Source of the DNA: Cryobacterium cryoconiti
Lineage (GTDB): Bacteria; Actinomycetota; Actinomycetes; Actinomycetales; Microbacteriaceae
Direction: 5' to 3'
Assembly: GCF_004403065.1 (NCBI RefSeq)
Contig: NZ_SOHA01000005.1
Location: 497,296 to 561,295 of the forward strand
Length of the DNA stretch: 64,000 nucleotides
Shown: piece after piece, positions 29,945 to 39,669 of the stretch
Numbering within the stretch: position 1 is the first letter of the stretch
How the letters are laid out: every line of letters begins with the position of its first letter
Made by a program: the position numbers and the translations under genes
Notes under the pieces: generated by a model
The model's input: the letters and a program-made list of their open reading frames with translations, nothing else
The model's database searches: none
What the model was told of the DNA's origin: nothing

Positions 29945-30019
29945 CGCCCGGGTTCGTTCTATCCAGGTGCGCTGCACGGGTCTACGTTCGGGGAAACGCG
30001 CCGAGGAACGGAGGCTTTC

Positions 30020-31216
30020 ATGCGATGGCACCGACGAAAGCCTCCCGGCGTGGCATCACCGGCATCCGTCGCCGCGGCACCTCCCCCCGAACCCCCACCG
30101 TCACGTGACGTCCCCCGAGGTCTCCCCCGGGGCGACGCCATCCTGATCGGTCTGGCCGCCGCCACCGTCGCCGCGTTCGGCCTGGCGTCCATCAGGTCCA
30201 TTGCAGCCCCCGTGCTGCTGGCCCTCGTTCTGACGATCTGCGTTCATCCGTTGCGTAGCGCCCTGGAACGCCGTGGCGTGCCGCGCGGGCTGGCCACCGG
30301 CTCGGTCGCCGCGGCGGTCTTCCTCGTTCTGGCGGCCTTCCTGGCTGCGCTTCTGCTGGCCCTGGCCCAGTTCCCCGCCCTCCTCAGCCAGTACAGTTCC
30401 GAGATCGCCCGGATCGGCGCGTCGATCGGTGCCGCGCTGACGGACTTCGGAGTCGGAACCGATGAGGTGCAGACGATCGTGTCCGGTTTCGAACCCTCGC
30501 AGATCACCGGTTTCGTGTCGGACGTGCTGGGCAACGTGGCCGGGCTGGCGGGGGCCCTGGTCATCATCGCCACCACGCTGCTCCTGATGGCGATGGACGC
30601 CAGCTACCTGTCCACCCTGCTGCGGGAACTCGAACCGGCCCACCGGAATCTGGTCGGTGCGCTGCGAGCGACCGCCTCCCATGTGCGGCGGTACATGGTC
30701 ACCACGACGCTGCTCGGGGTCGTGCAGGGCGTGCTCAACGGCGTGGCGCTCGTGATCCTGGGCGTTCCCGGCGCGTTCCTCTGGGGAGTGCTCTCATTCC
30801 TGGGCAGCTTCATTCCCAATGTCGGCTACCTGGTCGCACTGGTGCCTCCCGTCGTCTTCGGGTTCCTGGCCGGCGGCTGGCAGACGGCGATTTCGGTGAT
30901 CCTCGTGTACACCCTCGTGAACGCCATCGTGCAGGGCGCGATCCAGTCCCGGCTCGTCAGCAACGCCGTCGCCCTCAGCCAGACCGTCACCTTCGTGTCG
31001 GTGTTGGTCTGGACGGCCATCATCGGCCCCATCGGCGCGCTTCTGGCCACCCCGCTCACCCTTCTGGTGCGCATGATCCTGGTCGACTCCGACCCGGCCG
31101 CGCGCTGGTTTCGACCGCTGCTCGGTGACGTGGCGGCGACGCGGGCGCTGATGGTGAGGGAGACGGCCCAGCGCAGGGCCGCGCGCCGGGCCGGGCGCGC
31201 GGGCGTACAGCCCTGA
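30020..31216 (+). CDS. AI-2E family transporter (PerM/YdiK-like permease)
   Basis: This 398-residue integral membrane protein belongs to the AI-2E/PerM family, whose members include putative exporters of autoinducer-2 and Na+/H+ antiporters; the substrate here is unknown. About seven to eight hydrophobic segments are visible, with the family region GVVQGVLNGVALVILGVPGAFLWG and FLGSFIPNVGYLVALVPP. A Pro-rich cytoplasmic N-terminus (1-38) and a basic Arg/Ala-rich C-terminus flank the membrane part. GGAGG precedes the ATG at 30020. Confidence 0.88.
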   Translation: MRWHRRKPPGVASPASVAAAPPPEPPPSRDVPRGLPRGDAILIGLAAATVAAFGLASIRSIAAPVLLALVLTICVHPLRSALERRGVPRGLATGSVAAAVFLVLAAFLAALLLALAQFPALLSQYSSEIARIGASIGAALTDFGVGTDEVQTIVSGFEPSQITGFVSDVLGNVAGLAGALVIIATTLLLMAMDASYLSTLLRELEPAHRNLVGALRATASHVRRYMVTTTLLGVVQGVLNGVALVILGVPGAFLWGVLSFLGSFIPNVGYLVALVPPVVFGFLAGGWQTAISVILVYTLVNAIVQGAIQSRLVSNAVALSQTVTFVSVLVWTAIIGPIGALLATPLTLLVRMILVDSDPAARWFRPLLGDVAATRALMVRETAQRRAARRAGRAGVQP

Positions 31217-31260
31217 CCCGTCGGTTCAGACGCGGCTCCGCTCCCGTGCGCCGGGGCCGA

Positions 31261-31734
31261 TCAGCGGCCGGATGCCAGGAGTATCCCCTCGGACCGACCG
31301 GCGGATGTCCAGGAACCGTCCCAGGCGATCACGGCCAGGGCCGAGGTCGGCAGGGCGACCTCGGTGCCGGTGAGCCGGGCGGCCAGATCTTCGAATCCCG
31401 GATTGTGACCCACGAGCACGACCGAGTGTGCCTCGTCGGGCAGTGCGAGCACGACGGCCAGGAGTTGACCGGCCGTCGCAGCGTAGACGCGGTCATCGAT
31501 CCGGGTCGGCGGCACCTCGGGGAGCTCGGCCGCGACGAGGTCCCAGGTTTCCCGGGCCCGCACGGCCGGCGACACCAGGGCGAGATCGATCCGGTGGATG
31601 AGGCCGGCCAGCCGTGCCCCGGCCCGCGGGGCCTGCCGGAGTCCCCGGGCGGCCAGCGGCCGATCGAGGTCGGCCTGCCGGCCCTCCCAATCCGACTTGG
31701 CGTGGCGAAGCAGGACCAGGGTGCGCTCAGGCAT
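31261..31734 (-). CDS. sixA: SixA-like phosphohistidine phosphatase
   Basis: SixA-family enzymes remove phosphate from histidine in phosphorelay proteins. The 157-residue histidine phosphatase has the RHG-type motif LLRHAKSD with nucleophile H11, and VGHNPGFEDLA with H110. The short length and lack of an insertion domain distinguish it from phosphoglycerate mutases. It converges with the AI-2E permease gene and its physiological target is not evident from neighbours. Confidence 0.88.
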   Translation of the reverse strand: MPERTLVLLRHAKSDWEGRQADLDRPLAARGLRQAPRAGARLAGLIHRIDLALVSPAVRARETWDLVAAELPEVPPTRIDDRVYAATAGQLLAVVLALPDEAHSVVLVGHNPGFEDLAARLTGTEVALPTSALAVIAWDGSWTSAGRSEGILLASGR

Positions 31735-31811
31735 CCGTCGCCCCGGGTACGCACGGCGAGTTTCGCCGGCCGGTGAGAGTCATCGTCTCAGTCTGCCACC
31801 GCGAGGCGCGG

Positions 31812-32215
31812 TCACACTACGAGTTCGCAGACTCCCGAATCGTGGGCGACGAACATGCCCGTGATGCGCAGCAGCTTGCCGAAGGAGGTGGCGAGTTCTC
31901 GTCCCCAGGCCTGGTCGGGAGCGGTCAGGGCGGCCGTTCCCGGGCGTTCGAGGGTGAGGATGACGCTGCCGCCCGGCCCGTGTTCGGCCAGGACCTGGTT
32001 GACCGCGGTGGCCATGGCTGCGGCGCCGCCCGGTTCCGGGCGGAGCGGAATGCCACTGACGGGGATCAGCAGGGGGATCTGCCTCCCCGGGCGTCGAGGA
32101 GCATGAACCAGAGCTGGTGGCTGATCGCCTGGCCCACCAACTCGGCCACCCGCTCTCGCGCTTGCTCGGTGGTGGTCACGGGAGCGGCGTCCCGGAGTCG
32201 GAGTGGGGTTGTCAT
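31812..32215 (-). pseudogene. Unknown conserved protein, broken by a single-base frameshift
   Basis: The first frame runs from ATG at 32215 (MTTPLRLRDAAPV...) to ...QLWFMLLDARGG and then reads into TGA at 32066. A second frame continues the same protein as RQIPLLIPVSGIPLRPEPGG through FVAHDSGVCELVV and stops at 31812. Joining them needs one extra base near 32085-32092 (CCCCGGGC on the plus strand). The full product would be about 134 residues of unknown function. Either the gene is decayed or the G/C homopolymer carries a sequencing error. Confidence 0.75.
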
Positions 32216-32297
32216 GCGCACCAGACTGCCCGGACGGGCATCCGTCGCAGCCGCGGTGCACAGGATTGCACCTGGCAGGGATCGGTGGAGGAGAGGA

Positions 32298-32708
32298 CTA
32301 CTCGAAGGACTCCATCAGCCGGGATCGCAGCAGGAACCGCACGCCGCGGGGCGCTTCGACGGAGAATCCGCCGCCGCGGCCGGGAACGACGTCGACCGTG
32401 AGGAAGGTGTGGCTCCAGTACTCGAATTGCTCCGCCGACATCCAGAAGTCGATCGGCTGCGCGGTCCCGCCGAGTGGTGCGACGTCGAGTCGACCGAGCA
32501 GAACGTCCCGGTCCGAGACGATGAATTCGCCCTCCGGAAAGCACATCGGTGAGGAGCCGTCGCAGCAGCCCCCGGACTGGTGGAACATCAGCGGGCCGTG
32601 TTCGTCCCAGAGGCTGCGGAGCAGGTCGACCGCGACGGCCGTGAGCTCCACCCGCGGAATCGTCTCTCCCGGGATGGTGATCGTTGCGGTGACGCCTGTC
32701 TCCGGCAT
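32298..32708 (-). CDS. DUF779 family protein
   Basis: This 136-residue protein of unknown function is commonly encoded next to NAD-dependent aldehyde dehydrogenases. It contains a cysteine cluster GGCCDGSSPMC (C48, C49, C56) that could bind metal, followed by DFWMSAEQFEYWSHTFLTVDV. The ATG at 32708 is preceded by AAGGGA; the frame extends 44 codons further upstream without family-like sequence. It lies 136 nt downstream of the aldehyde dehydrogenase and probably belongs to the same function. Confidence 0.88.
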   Translation of the reverse strand: MPETGVTATITIPGETIPRVELTAVAVDLLRSLWDEHGPLMFHQSGGCCDGSSPMCFPEGEFIVSDRDVLLGRLDVAPLGGTAQPIDFWMSAEQFEYWSHTFLTVDVVPGRGGGFSVEAPRGVRFLLRSRLMESFE

Positions 32709-32844
32709 GGATGTTCCCTTCTGGTTGCGACCCCCGGGCCTGGGTCCGCCGAGGGTTATCGCCTCGGCGGCCCCTGGCCGGGGCCGGTGGTGCCGTGAGT
32801 GGTCCGGCTGTCGCGCCAGCGTAGGCCGGACCGGCGTCACGTGC

Positions 32845-34368
32845 CTAGAAGAAGCCCAGCTTGTTCTCGCTGTAGGACACGAGGAGGTTCTTCGTCTGCT
32901 GGTAGGCGGTCAGCGCGAGCTTGTTGTTCTCCCGGCCGATTCCCGAACTCTTGTAGCCGCCGAACGACGCCCCCGCCGGGTAGGCGTGGTAGTTGTTCAC
33001 CCAGACCCGGCCGGCCTGGATGTCCCGCCCGGCCCGGTAGGCGATGTTTCCGTTGCGGGACCAGACCCCGGCTCCGAGCCCGTAGAGGGTGTCGTTGGCG
33101 ATGGAGATGGCGTCGTCGTAATCGGTGAAGCTGGTCACCGCGAGCACCGGTCCGAAGATCTCCTCCTGGAACAGGCCCATCTTGTTGTGGCCCTCGAAGA
33201 TGGTGGGCTCCACGTAGTAGCCTCCGCTCAGGTCACCGCCGAGGTCGACCCGCTCTCCGCCGAGCGCCAGCGTCGCACCCTCCTTCTTGCCGATGTCGAT
33301 GTAGGAGAGGATCTTCTCGAGCTGGTCGTTGCTGGACTGCGCGCCGACCTGGGTCGCGGTGTCGAGCGGGTTGCCCTGGATCACCGTGCGGGTGCGCTCG
33401 ACGGCGTCGCTCAGGAAGTCGTCATAGATCGGTTTCTGCAGCAGCGCCCGGCTGGGCGCGGTGCACACCTCGCCCTGGTTGAACGCGAAGAGCACGAAGC
33501 CCTCCTGCGCCTTGTCGTAGAAGGCGTCCTTCTCCTGGGCCACATCGCTGAAAAAGATGTTGGGGCTCTTGCCGCCGAGTTCCATCGTCGACGGGATGAT
33601 GTTGGCGCTCGCGTACTGCATGATCAGGCGCCCGGTCGAGGTCTCCCCCGTGAACGCGATCTTGCGGATCCGCGACGACGACGCGAGCGGCTTGCCGGCC
33701 TCGATGCCGAATCCGTTGACGATGTTGAGCACCCCCGGTGGCAGCACGTCACCGATCAGGTCGATCAGCACGAGGATCGACACGGGGGTCTGTTCGGCCG
33801 GCTTGAGGACGATCGCGTTGCCGGCGGCCAGGGCCGGGGCCAGCTTCCACACGGCCATCAGGAGCGGGAAGTTCCAGGGGATGATCTGCCCGACGACGCC
33901 GAGAGGCTCGTGGAACTGGTACGAGACCATGTCCCCGTTCAGTTCGGCATGGTCGCCGTCCTGGGCCCGGATCGCGGAGGCGAAGTATCGGAAGTGGTCG
34001 GAGCAGAGCGGGATGTCCGCGTTCAGGGTTTCCCGGACCGGCTTGCCGTTCTCCCAGGTCTCGGCGACGCTGAGCAGTTCGAGGTTCGCGTCGATGATGT
34101 CGGCGATCCTGTTGAGCACCGCCGCGCGCTCAGTCGATGAGGTCTTGCCCCACGCCGGCGCTGCCCGGTGTGCGGCATCCAGTGCCAATTCGATGTCCTC
34201 CGCCGTGCCGCGGGCCACCTCGGCGAATGGCTTGCCGTTGACGGGCGAGATGTCTTCGAAGTACTGACCCTTGACGGGTTTGACCCACTCGCCGCCGATC
34301 CAGTTCTCGTAGCGGGGCTTGAAGGTGACTAGGGCACCCGGTGTTCCGGGGTTGGAATAGACGGTCAT
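32845..34368 (-). CDS. NAD-dependent aldehyde dehydrogenase (acetaldehyde/ExaC type)
   Basis: The enzyme oxidises aldehydes, probably acetaldehyde or similar small substrates, to acids. Its 507 residues contain the general base E263 in MELGGKSPN, the nucleophile C302 in [18 protein letters not shown] and FTGETSTGR. The N-terminus [26 protein letters not shown] is that of the ExaC/AcoD-type group. GAGGAG precedes the ATG at 34368. The pairing with an AcoR-like regulator upstream and DUF779 downstream supports an alcohol/aldehyde role; exact substrate is not known. Confidence 0.93.
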   Translation of the reverse strand: MTVYSNPGTPGALVTFKPRYENWIGGEWVKPVKGQYFEDISPVNGKPFAEVARGTAEDIELALDAAHRAAPAWGKTSSTERAAVLNRIADIIDANLELLSVAETWENGKPVRETLNADIPLCSDHFRYFASAIRAQDGDHAELNGDMVSYQFHEPLGVVGQIIPWNFPLLMAVWKLAPALAAGNAIVLKPAEQTPVSILVLIDLIGDVLPPGVLNIVNGFGIEAGKPLASSSRIRKIAFTGETSTGRLIMQYASANIIPSTMELGGKSPNIFFSDVAQEKDAFYDKAQEGFVLFAFNQGEVCTAPSRALLQKPIYDDFLSDAVERTRTVIQGNPLDTATQVGAQSSNDQLEKILSYIDIGKKEGATLALGGERVDLGGDLSGGYYVEPTIFEGHNKMGLFQEEIFGPVLAVTSFTDYDDAISIANDTLYGLGAGVWSRNGNIAYRAGRDIQAGRVWVNNYHAYPAGASFGGYKSSGIGRENNKLALTAYQQTKNLLVSYSENKLGFF

Positions 34369-34449
34369 GATCTCTCCTCGTCGACGACATTGTCGGTGGG
34401 ATTCGCCTGTTGCGAACCTGGGCCTGAGCCTAGGAAAGAGAACGTTTCT

Positions 34450-35817
34450 TCAGCGTTGCGGGAGGTTGCGGGGCGCGGAGACCGGACCCGCGTGGTCCAG
34501 CTCGGCTTCGATCCGGCTGAGCCGCGCCACCACGGATGCCCGTTTCGGCGACCGGGCCGGCAACAGTTCCAGGCACGCGCGCCACACCTCACTGTCGTAG
34601 GTGGCCTCGTCGGTGCGGGCGTACTCCAGCAGGAGTTCGGCGGACGCATCCGTGAGCATGGCCTGCCGCAGCCGCGCCGAGATCTCGGCGCGGATCTCGA
34701 CGATCCCGGGTGCGGTCGAACTCGGCAGCACGGGCCCTCGGTAGGCCCCGAGCGCCACCCGATGCGCACCGCGCTCCAGGAAGGCGAGCACGCGCTGCGC
34801 GTCCAGTTCGATGGCCGTCTCCAGACGGTAGGGGCGGGAGGCGATGCTGATCCTCGGGCTGGTGTGTTCGAGGACCTTGCGCAGCCGCACCATCTCGGCG
34901 CGCAGGTTGTCGACGGCGTTGGCCTGGTCGGTGAGCAGCAGCGACAGCCGGTCGGCGGAGAGGCCGTCCCGGTTCCACGCCAGCAGGGTGAGGATTTCCG
35001 CGTGCCGCGGGCTGATCTCCAGCGGGCCGTCGGCAGTCTCTAACCGGCCGTGATCGCCGCCCAGCACTCCCAGCCGGGCGGGCGCGGGCCGAGTGATCGG
35101 CGGACCCGAGGGTACGCCGAAGAAGCGGGCGACGGTGGCCGGTCCCGCCGCCGCGCTCAGCCGCTGGATGCGCAGTTCAGCCTCCATGGCCGCGACGGCC
35201 GCTTCCACCAGTGGCAGGGTCTGCGGAGCGACGGCTTCGTCGCCACCCGTGATGTCGATCACGCCGAGAACGGCTCCGGAGTGCGGGTCGTGGATGGGCA
35301 CGGCCGTGCAACTCCACGGATGCGCCAGCTCGTTGAAGTGTTCGGCCCGCTGGATCTGGATCCCATGACCGAGGGTCAGCGCCGTTCCCGGTGCGCTCGT
35401 GCCCACCCGGCGCTCGGACCAGTCGGAGCCTTCCACGAAAAGCATGTCTTCGGCCCGCCGACGCACGACACGGTCTCCGTCGATCCAGAGCAGACGTCCG
35501 AACTCGTCGCCGATGGCGACGATCAGGCCGGAGTGAAACGTGTGGCGGATCAGGAGATTGTGAACCACCGGCAGCACCGATGCCAGTGGGTGCCGGTCGC
35601 GCAGTTCCCGCAGCGCGTCGACGCTGACCTCCTGCTCGGGAGCGAGCCGGGACGGATCGAGGCTGAGCGACAGCGACCGCTCCCAGGATTCTTTGACCAC
35701 TCGGCGTACCCCGGGACCCACATACCGTTCCGTGACGGCGGCTTCGTGGGCCTGCGCAAGCCGACCGTGACTGCCTCCGGCGAACCCGGCCGGCCGATCG
35801 ATCCACGGACTCGTCAT
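34450..35817 (-). CDS. GAF-domain transcriptional regulator of the aldehyde dehydrogenase (AcoR-like, no AAA+ domain)
   Basis: The 455-residue protein probably activates or represses the adjacent aldehyde dehydrogenase gene. An N-terminal helical part with VKESWERSLSL is followed by a GAF sensor domain (about 75-215, including GTSAPGTALTLGHGIQI and HPWSCTAVPIHDP). No sigma-54 AAA+ motifs such as GAFTGA are present. The region 260-340 (EISPRHAEILTLLAWNRDGLSADRLSLLL and NLRAEMVRLRKVLE) looks like a winged-helix DNA-binding domain. GGAGG precedes the ATG at 35817. Confidence 0.85.
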   Translation of the reverse strand: MTSPWIDRPAGFAGGSHGRLAQAHEAAVTERYVGPGVRRVVKESWERSLSLSLDPSRLAPEQEVSVDALRELRDRHPLASVLPVVHNLLIRHTFHSGLIVAIGDEFGRLLWIDGDRVVRRRAEDMLFVEGSDWSERRVGTSAPGTALTLGHGIQIQRAEHFNELAHPWSCTAVPIHDPHSGAVLGVIDITGGDEAVAPQTLPLVEAAVAAMEAELRIQRLSAAAGPATVARFFGVPSGPPITRPAPARLGVLGGDHGRLETADGPLEISPRHAEILTLLAWNRDGLSADRLSLLLTDQANAVDNLRAEMVRLRKVLEHTSPRISIASRPYRLETAIELDAQRVLAFLERGAHRVALGAYRGPVLPSSTAPGIVEIRAEISARLRQAMLTDASAELLLEYARTDEATYDSEVWRACLELLPARSPKRASVVARLSRIEAELDHAGPVSAPRNLPQR

Positions 35818-35904
35818 GAAACCTCCGAACAGCTTTGGTCAGCGGCGATCGGAGGCGAAGCCCGATCAGGGGCCAGTCTAGGCCTCCCGGTCGGGCAATA
35901 CCGT

Positions 35905-37035
35905 CTAGGAGCCGATCTCCTGGTACGCGGCGAAGAGAAGGGATGTGTCGGGTCCTTCCAACACGGTGGGCTTGCCGATGTCGTCGAGCACGATGAAACG
36001 GAGCATTCCGCTGCGGGTCTTCTTGTCGCGCTGCATGGTGGCGAGAAGGGTGCTCCACCGGCCGACCGGGTAGGTGGTGGGCAGAGTCAGAGATTCCAGG
36101 ATGCGGCGGTGCCGGTCGACCGCCTCGTCGGAGAGGCGTCCGCTCAGCCGGGCCACCTCCGCGGCGAACATCATGCCCACAGCGACGGCGGCCCCGTGGC
36201 GCCAGCCGTAGCGTTCGGCGTGCTCGACCGCGTGGCCGAGAGTGTGACCGTAGTTCAGGATCTCGCGCAGGCCGGACTCCTTGAAGTCCTCCCCCACAAC
36301 CTGGGCCTTCATCCCGACCGCGAGTTCGAGCACCCGCCGGAACTGCGGGGTGTGCGGGTCGGTGACCGCCGCGACATCCGCTTCGACGATGTCGAGGATC
36401 TCGGGGAGCTGGATGAAACCGGCCTTCACGATCTCGGCGAAACCGGCCAGGATCTCGTTCCGGGGCAGGTCGTCGAGCACGTCCAGGTCGCAGAGGACCG
36501 CGGCGGGCGCGTAGAACGTGCCCACGAGGTTCTTGCCCTCGGCGGTGTTGATGCCGTTCTTGCCGCCCACGGCGGCGTCCACCATGCCGAGCACGCTGGT
36601 CGGGATCTGCACCAGGCGCACGCCGCGCAGCCAGGTCGCCGCGACGAAGCCGGCCAGGTCGGTGACGGCGCCGCCGCCGAAACCGATGACGGCATCGGTG
36701 CGGCTGAAGTCGGCCTGGCCCATGACCTGCCAGCAGAACGCGGCCACCTCGACCCGCTTGGCGGCTTCGGCGTCGGGCACCTCGGCGATCAGCACCTCGA
36801 ATTTGCCGAGCAGGCTCTCGCGCAGGGCGACGGCGCGGGCGCCGAGGTGGGACGTGTGCACGATGAGCACCTTCGCCACCTTCGGGCCGAGCTGTTCGAC
36901 GACGTCGTCGATGAGGCCGCGCCCGATCAGCACGGGGTAGCTGTCGGCACCGGCAACGGTGATGACGGTGGTGGCGGGCTCGAGGGCAGGCTCAGTGATG
37001 GGCTCGGTGGATTCAGGCACAGGTGCTCCGGTCAT
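35905..37035 (-). CDS. aroB: 3-dehydroquinate synthase
   Basis: AroB converts DAHP to 3-dehydroquinate, the second step of the shikimate pathway. The 376-residue protein has a Pro/Glu-rich N-terminal extension of about 25 residues, then YPVLIGRGL, the NAD-binding GGGAVTDLAGFVAATWLRG, and metal ligands in NYGHTLGHAVEH. I choose the ATG at 37035, which overlaps the aroK stop as ATGA; an ATG at 37053 adds six residues. Confidence 0.95.
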   Translation of the reverse strand: MTGAPVPESTEPITEPALEPATTVITVAGADSYPVLIGRGLIDDVVEQLGPKVAKVLIVHTSHLGARAVALRESLLGKFEVLIAEVPDAEAAKRVEVAAFCWQVMGQADFSRTDAVIGFGGGAVTDLAGFVAATWLRGVRLVQIPTSVLGMVDAAVGGKNGINTAEGKNLVGTFYAPAAVLCDLDVLDDLPRNEILAGFAEIVKAGFIQLPEILDIVEADVAAVTDPHTPQFRRVLELAVGMKAQVVGEDFKESGLREILNYGHTLGHAVEHAERYGWRHGAAVAVGMMFAAEVARLSGRLSDEAVDRHRRILESLTLPTTYPVGRWSTLLATMQRDKKTRSGMLRFIVLDDIGKPTVLEGPDTSLLFAAYQEIGS

Positions 37036-37547
37036 GATCGTTTCTTGGTCCATTTCACGACGTCATCAGCGATGGCGTCCAGGGGACGATGTGAGGTGTC
37101 GAACCGGATGCCGGCCAGAGCCTCGTAGACGGGCCGGCGCTCGGCGTAGATGCGCTTCCAGTCCGCGATCCCGTTTCGCAGGAGCGGTCGTTTGCCGCCG
37201 GTGATCCTGGCCCCGGCGGCTCGGGCCGACACGCTCAGGTACACGACGGAACACCCGGCCAGGTCGGCCTGGGTTTCCGTGTCGAGCACGGCTCCCCCGC
37301 CGAGCGAGACCACGGCCTGCTCGGTCAGGGCGTGGGCCACGGCCTGACGTTCAAGCGCTCTGAAGTGCTCCTCGCCGTGTTGCTCGAAGATGTCCTTGAT
37401 CGGGCCGTGCTGGTCGACGATGCGGTGGTCGGTGTCGATGAACGGCACGTCGAGCGCCTTGGCCACCCTCCGACCGATCTTGGTCTTGCCGGCGGCCATG
37501 GGCCCGATGAAGACGAGGGGCAGGATCGGATGCGTCGGCGCGGCCAT
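37032..37547 (-). CDS. aroK: Shikimate kinase
   Basis: AroK phosphorylates shikimate at the 3-hydroxyl. The 171-residue P-loop kinase has GPMAAGKT (15-22), DTDHRIV for shikimate and Mg binding, SLGGGAVL, and the lid-region ARITGGKRPLL with Arg. The ATG at 37547 follows GGAG at 7 nt spacing. The frame remains open upstream through aroC, which is a shadow. It is 17 nt from aroC and overlaps aroB by 4 nt. Confidence 0.95.
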   Translation of the reverse strand: MAAPTHPILPLVFIGPMAAGKTKIGRRVAKALDVPFIDTDHRIVDQHGPIKDIFEQHGEEHFRALERQAVAHALTEQAVVSLGGGAVLDTETQADLAGCSVVYLSVSARAAGARITGGKRPLLRNGIADWKRIYAERRPVYEALAGIRFDTSHRPLDAIADDVVKWTKKRS

Positions 37548-37564
37548 TGCGTACTCCGGCGTCT

Positions 37565-38770
37565 CTAGAGGGAGGCGTCGCTGGACGCGCCCGTCTGGAG
37601 GTTCGCCGGGATGTGGGCCAGGTAGGCGTCCAGGTTGCGGCGGGTCTCCGCGACGGAGTCGCCACCGAACTTCTCCAGGACGGAGTTCGCGAGAACGAGG
37701 GCGACCATGGCTTCGGCGACCACGCCGGCGGCTGGAACGGCACAGACATCCGACCGCTGGTGGTGCGCGGGGGCTGCCTCGCCGGTGGCCACATCGACCG
37801 TGCGCAGGGCACGCGGGATGGTGGAGATCGGTTTCATTCCGGCGCGCACGCGCAGCACGGTTCCCGTGCTCATGCCGCCTTCGGTGCCGCCGGCCCGGTC
37901 GCTGACCCGCTGGATTCGCCCGTCGGACTGCACGAGCTCGTCGTGGGCCACCGAGCCCCGCCGGGTGGTGGTCAGGAAGCCGTCGCCGACCTCGACGCCC
38001 TTGATGGCCTGGATGCCCATCAGCGCGGCCGCCAGCTGCGAATCGAGGCGGCGGTCCCAGTGCACGAACGAGCCGAGCCCGGGGGGAAGATTGTAGGCCA
38101 GCACCTCGACGACCCCGCCGAGGGTGTCGCCGTCCTTGTGGGCCTGATCGACCTCGGCCACCATCAGGGCGCTGGTCGCGGCGTCGAAGCAGCGCAGCGG
38201 GTCGGCGTCGAGGACGTCGACGTCGTCGGGTGCGGGCAGCAGGGCGTCTTCGGGAACCCGGACCGGCCCGATCGACAGGGTGTGGCTGACCAGGGTGATG
38301 CCGAGCTCGGCCAGGAATGAGCGGGCGACCGCACCGAGCGCGACGCGAGCGGCGGTTTCGCGGGCGCTGGCACGCTCCAGCACCGGGCGGGATTCGTCGA
38401 AGTCGTACTTCTGCATGCCGACAAGGTCGGCGTGGCCGGGCCGGGGCCGGGTCAGCGGGGCGCCGCGTCCGCGGGCGGACGAGGTCTGCACCGGCTCGGG
38501 GCTCATCACCTCGGCCCACTTGGGCCATTCGGTGTTGCCGATCCGCAGGGCCACCGGTCCACCCATGGTGAGACCGTGGCGCACGCCGCCGGAGATGTTC
38601 AGTTCATCCTGCTCGAATTTCATGCGCGCACCACGGCCGTAGCCGAGTTTGCGGCGCGCAAGGTCGAGGCGGATCGCATCTAGAGTGACCGGGATTCCAG
38701 CGGGCAAACCCTCGACGATAGCGATGAGTTCGGGGCCGTGGGACTCTCCGGCAGTGAGCCAACGAAGCAT
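37565..38770 (-). CDS. aroC: Chorismate synthase
   Basis: AroC makes chorismate from EPSP with reduced FMN, the branch point to tryptophan (trpE in this window), phenylalanine and tyrosine. The 401 residues begin [15 protein letters not shown] and contain [25 protein letters not shown] and GGMSTG, all family signatures. The ATG is at 38770. The gene follows aroE by 5 nt. Confidence 0.97.
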   Translation of the reverse strand: MLRWLTAGESHGPELIAIVEGLPAGIPVTLDAIRLDLARRKLGYGRGARMKFEQDELNISGGVRHGLTMGGPVALRIGNTEWPKWAEVMSPEPVQTSSARGRGAPLTRPRPGHADLVGMQKYDFDESRPVLERASARETAARVALGAVARSFLAELGITLVSHTLSIGPVRVPEDALLPAPDDVDVLDADPLRCFDAATSALMVAEVDQAHKDGDTLGGVVEVLAYNLPPGLGSFVHWDRRLDSQLAAALMGIQAIKGVEVGDGFLTTTRRGSVAHDELVQSDGRIQRVSDRAGGTEGGMSTGTVLRVRAGMKPISTIPRALRTVDVATGEAAPAHHQRSDVCAVPAAGVVAEAMVALVLANSVLEKFGGDSVAETRRNLDAYLAHIPANLQTGASSDASL

Positions 38771-38775
38771 GACCA

Positions 38776-39669
38776 CTATCCTGTCACAGCCTGTCGGGTC
38801 AGGGCGCCGCGCATGGCCTGCAGCACGCCGGCCTCGTTCGGAAGGGGCTCGAACGGGTCCCCGGAGACGAAGATCCGCACCTGGACCAGGGCCTGGTGCA
38901 GCAGCATGCCCTCGCCGGACACGGCGGTGCCGCCCGCGAGCACCCACGACCGGGCGAGGGAGCTGGGCCACGGAGCGTAGCTGACGTCGAAGAGAACCGC
39001 CGTGCGGCGCAGGTCGGCGGGGAACTCCGCGCCGAGGACGCTGCCTCCGGGGAGGGTGCTGATGACCAGGTCGCTCACGCGTTCGGGGTTGGGCAGGTCG
39101 GTCAGGGGGTGCACCGTGACGACGACCCCGAGGCTCTGGCCCAGTGCGACCAGGGCGGCGGCCTTGGCGGGGCTGCGGACGAGCACGTCGACAGTCTCGG
39201 CGCCCAGCTCGGCCGCGGCGACCAGGGCGGATGCCGCCGTGGCGCCGGCTCCGAGCAGGGTCACGTGCACCGCGCGCCGCACGCCGGCTTCGGCGAGGGC
39301 GCGCACCAGGCCGGTCACATCCGTGTTGAAGCCGTGCAGTGTTCGCCGGCCGTCGGTCTCACCGAGCAGCACCGTGTTGACCGAGCCGGTCTGCTCGGCG
39401 ATCCGGTCGAGCCCGTCGAGGTGCGCCTGCACCTCGTGCTTGAGGGGCATGGTCAGGGAGAGTCCCCGCCACTCGCCCCCCAGGGAACCGAGAAAGTCGG
39501 ACAACCCGCCGGCCGCCACGCGCACGGCGTCGTAGCGCCAGTCCAGCCCGAGCGCCCCGTAGGCGGCGCGGTGCAGCGCGGGCGACAGGGAATGTTCGAT
39601 GGGTGAGCCCAGCACCGCCAGACGGCAGGCGGGGGGCGGGGCAGGGGTGGAGGTGACGGGCTCAGTCAT
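38776..39669 (-). CDS. aroE: Shikimate dehydrogenase
   Basis: AroE reduces 3-dehydroshikimate to shikimate with NADPH. The 297-residue protein has [18 protein letters not shown] for substrate binding, the catalytic K77 in LTMPLKHE, D117 in GFNTDVTG and the NADP loop LLGAGATA. The ATG at 39669 overlaps the mltG stop by 8 nt; the frame continues upstream inside mltG without AroE-like sequence. Confidence 0.94.
   Translation of the reverse strand: MTEPVTSTPAPPPACRLAVLGSPIEHSLSPALHRAAYGALGLDWRYDAVRVAAGGLSDFLGSLGGEWRGLSLTMPLKHEVQAHLDGLDRIAEQTGSVNTVLLGETDGRRTLHGFNTDVTGLVRALAEAGVRRAVHVTLLGAGATAASALVAAAELGAETVDVLVRSPAKAAALVALGQSLGVVVTVHPLTDLPNPERVSDLVISTLPGGSVLGAEFPADLRRTAVLFDVSYAPWPSSLARSWVLAGGTAVSGEGMLLHQALVQVRIFVSGDPFEPLPNEAGVLQAMRGALTRQAVTG

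Noticed and set aside
34435..34452. GAAA-GAGAACG-TTTC imperfect palindrome before the aldehyde dehydrogenase
   Set aside because: The arms are only 4 nt and it overlaps the end of the regulator gene; too weak to call an operator.
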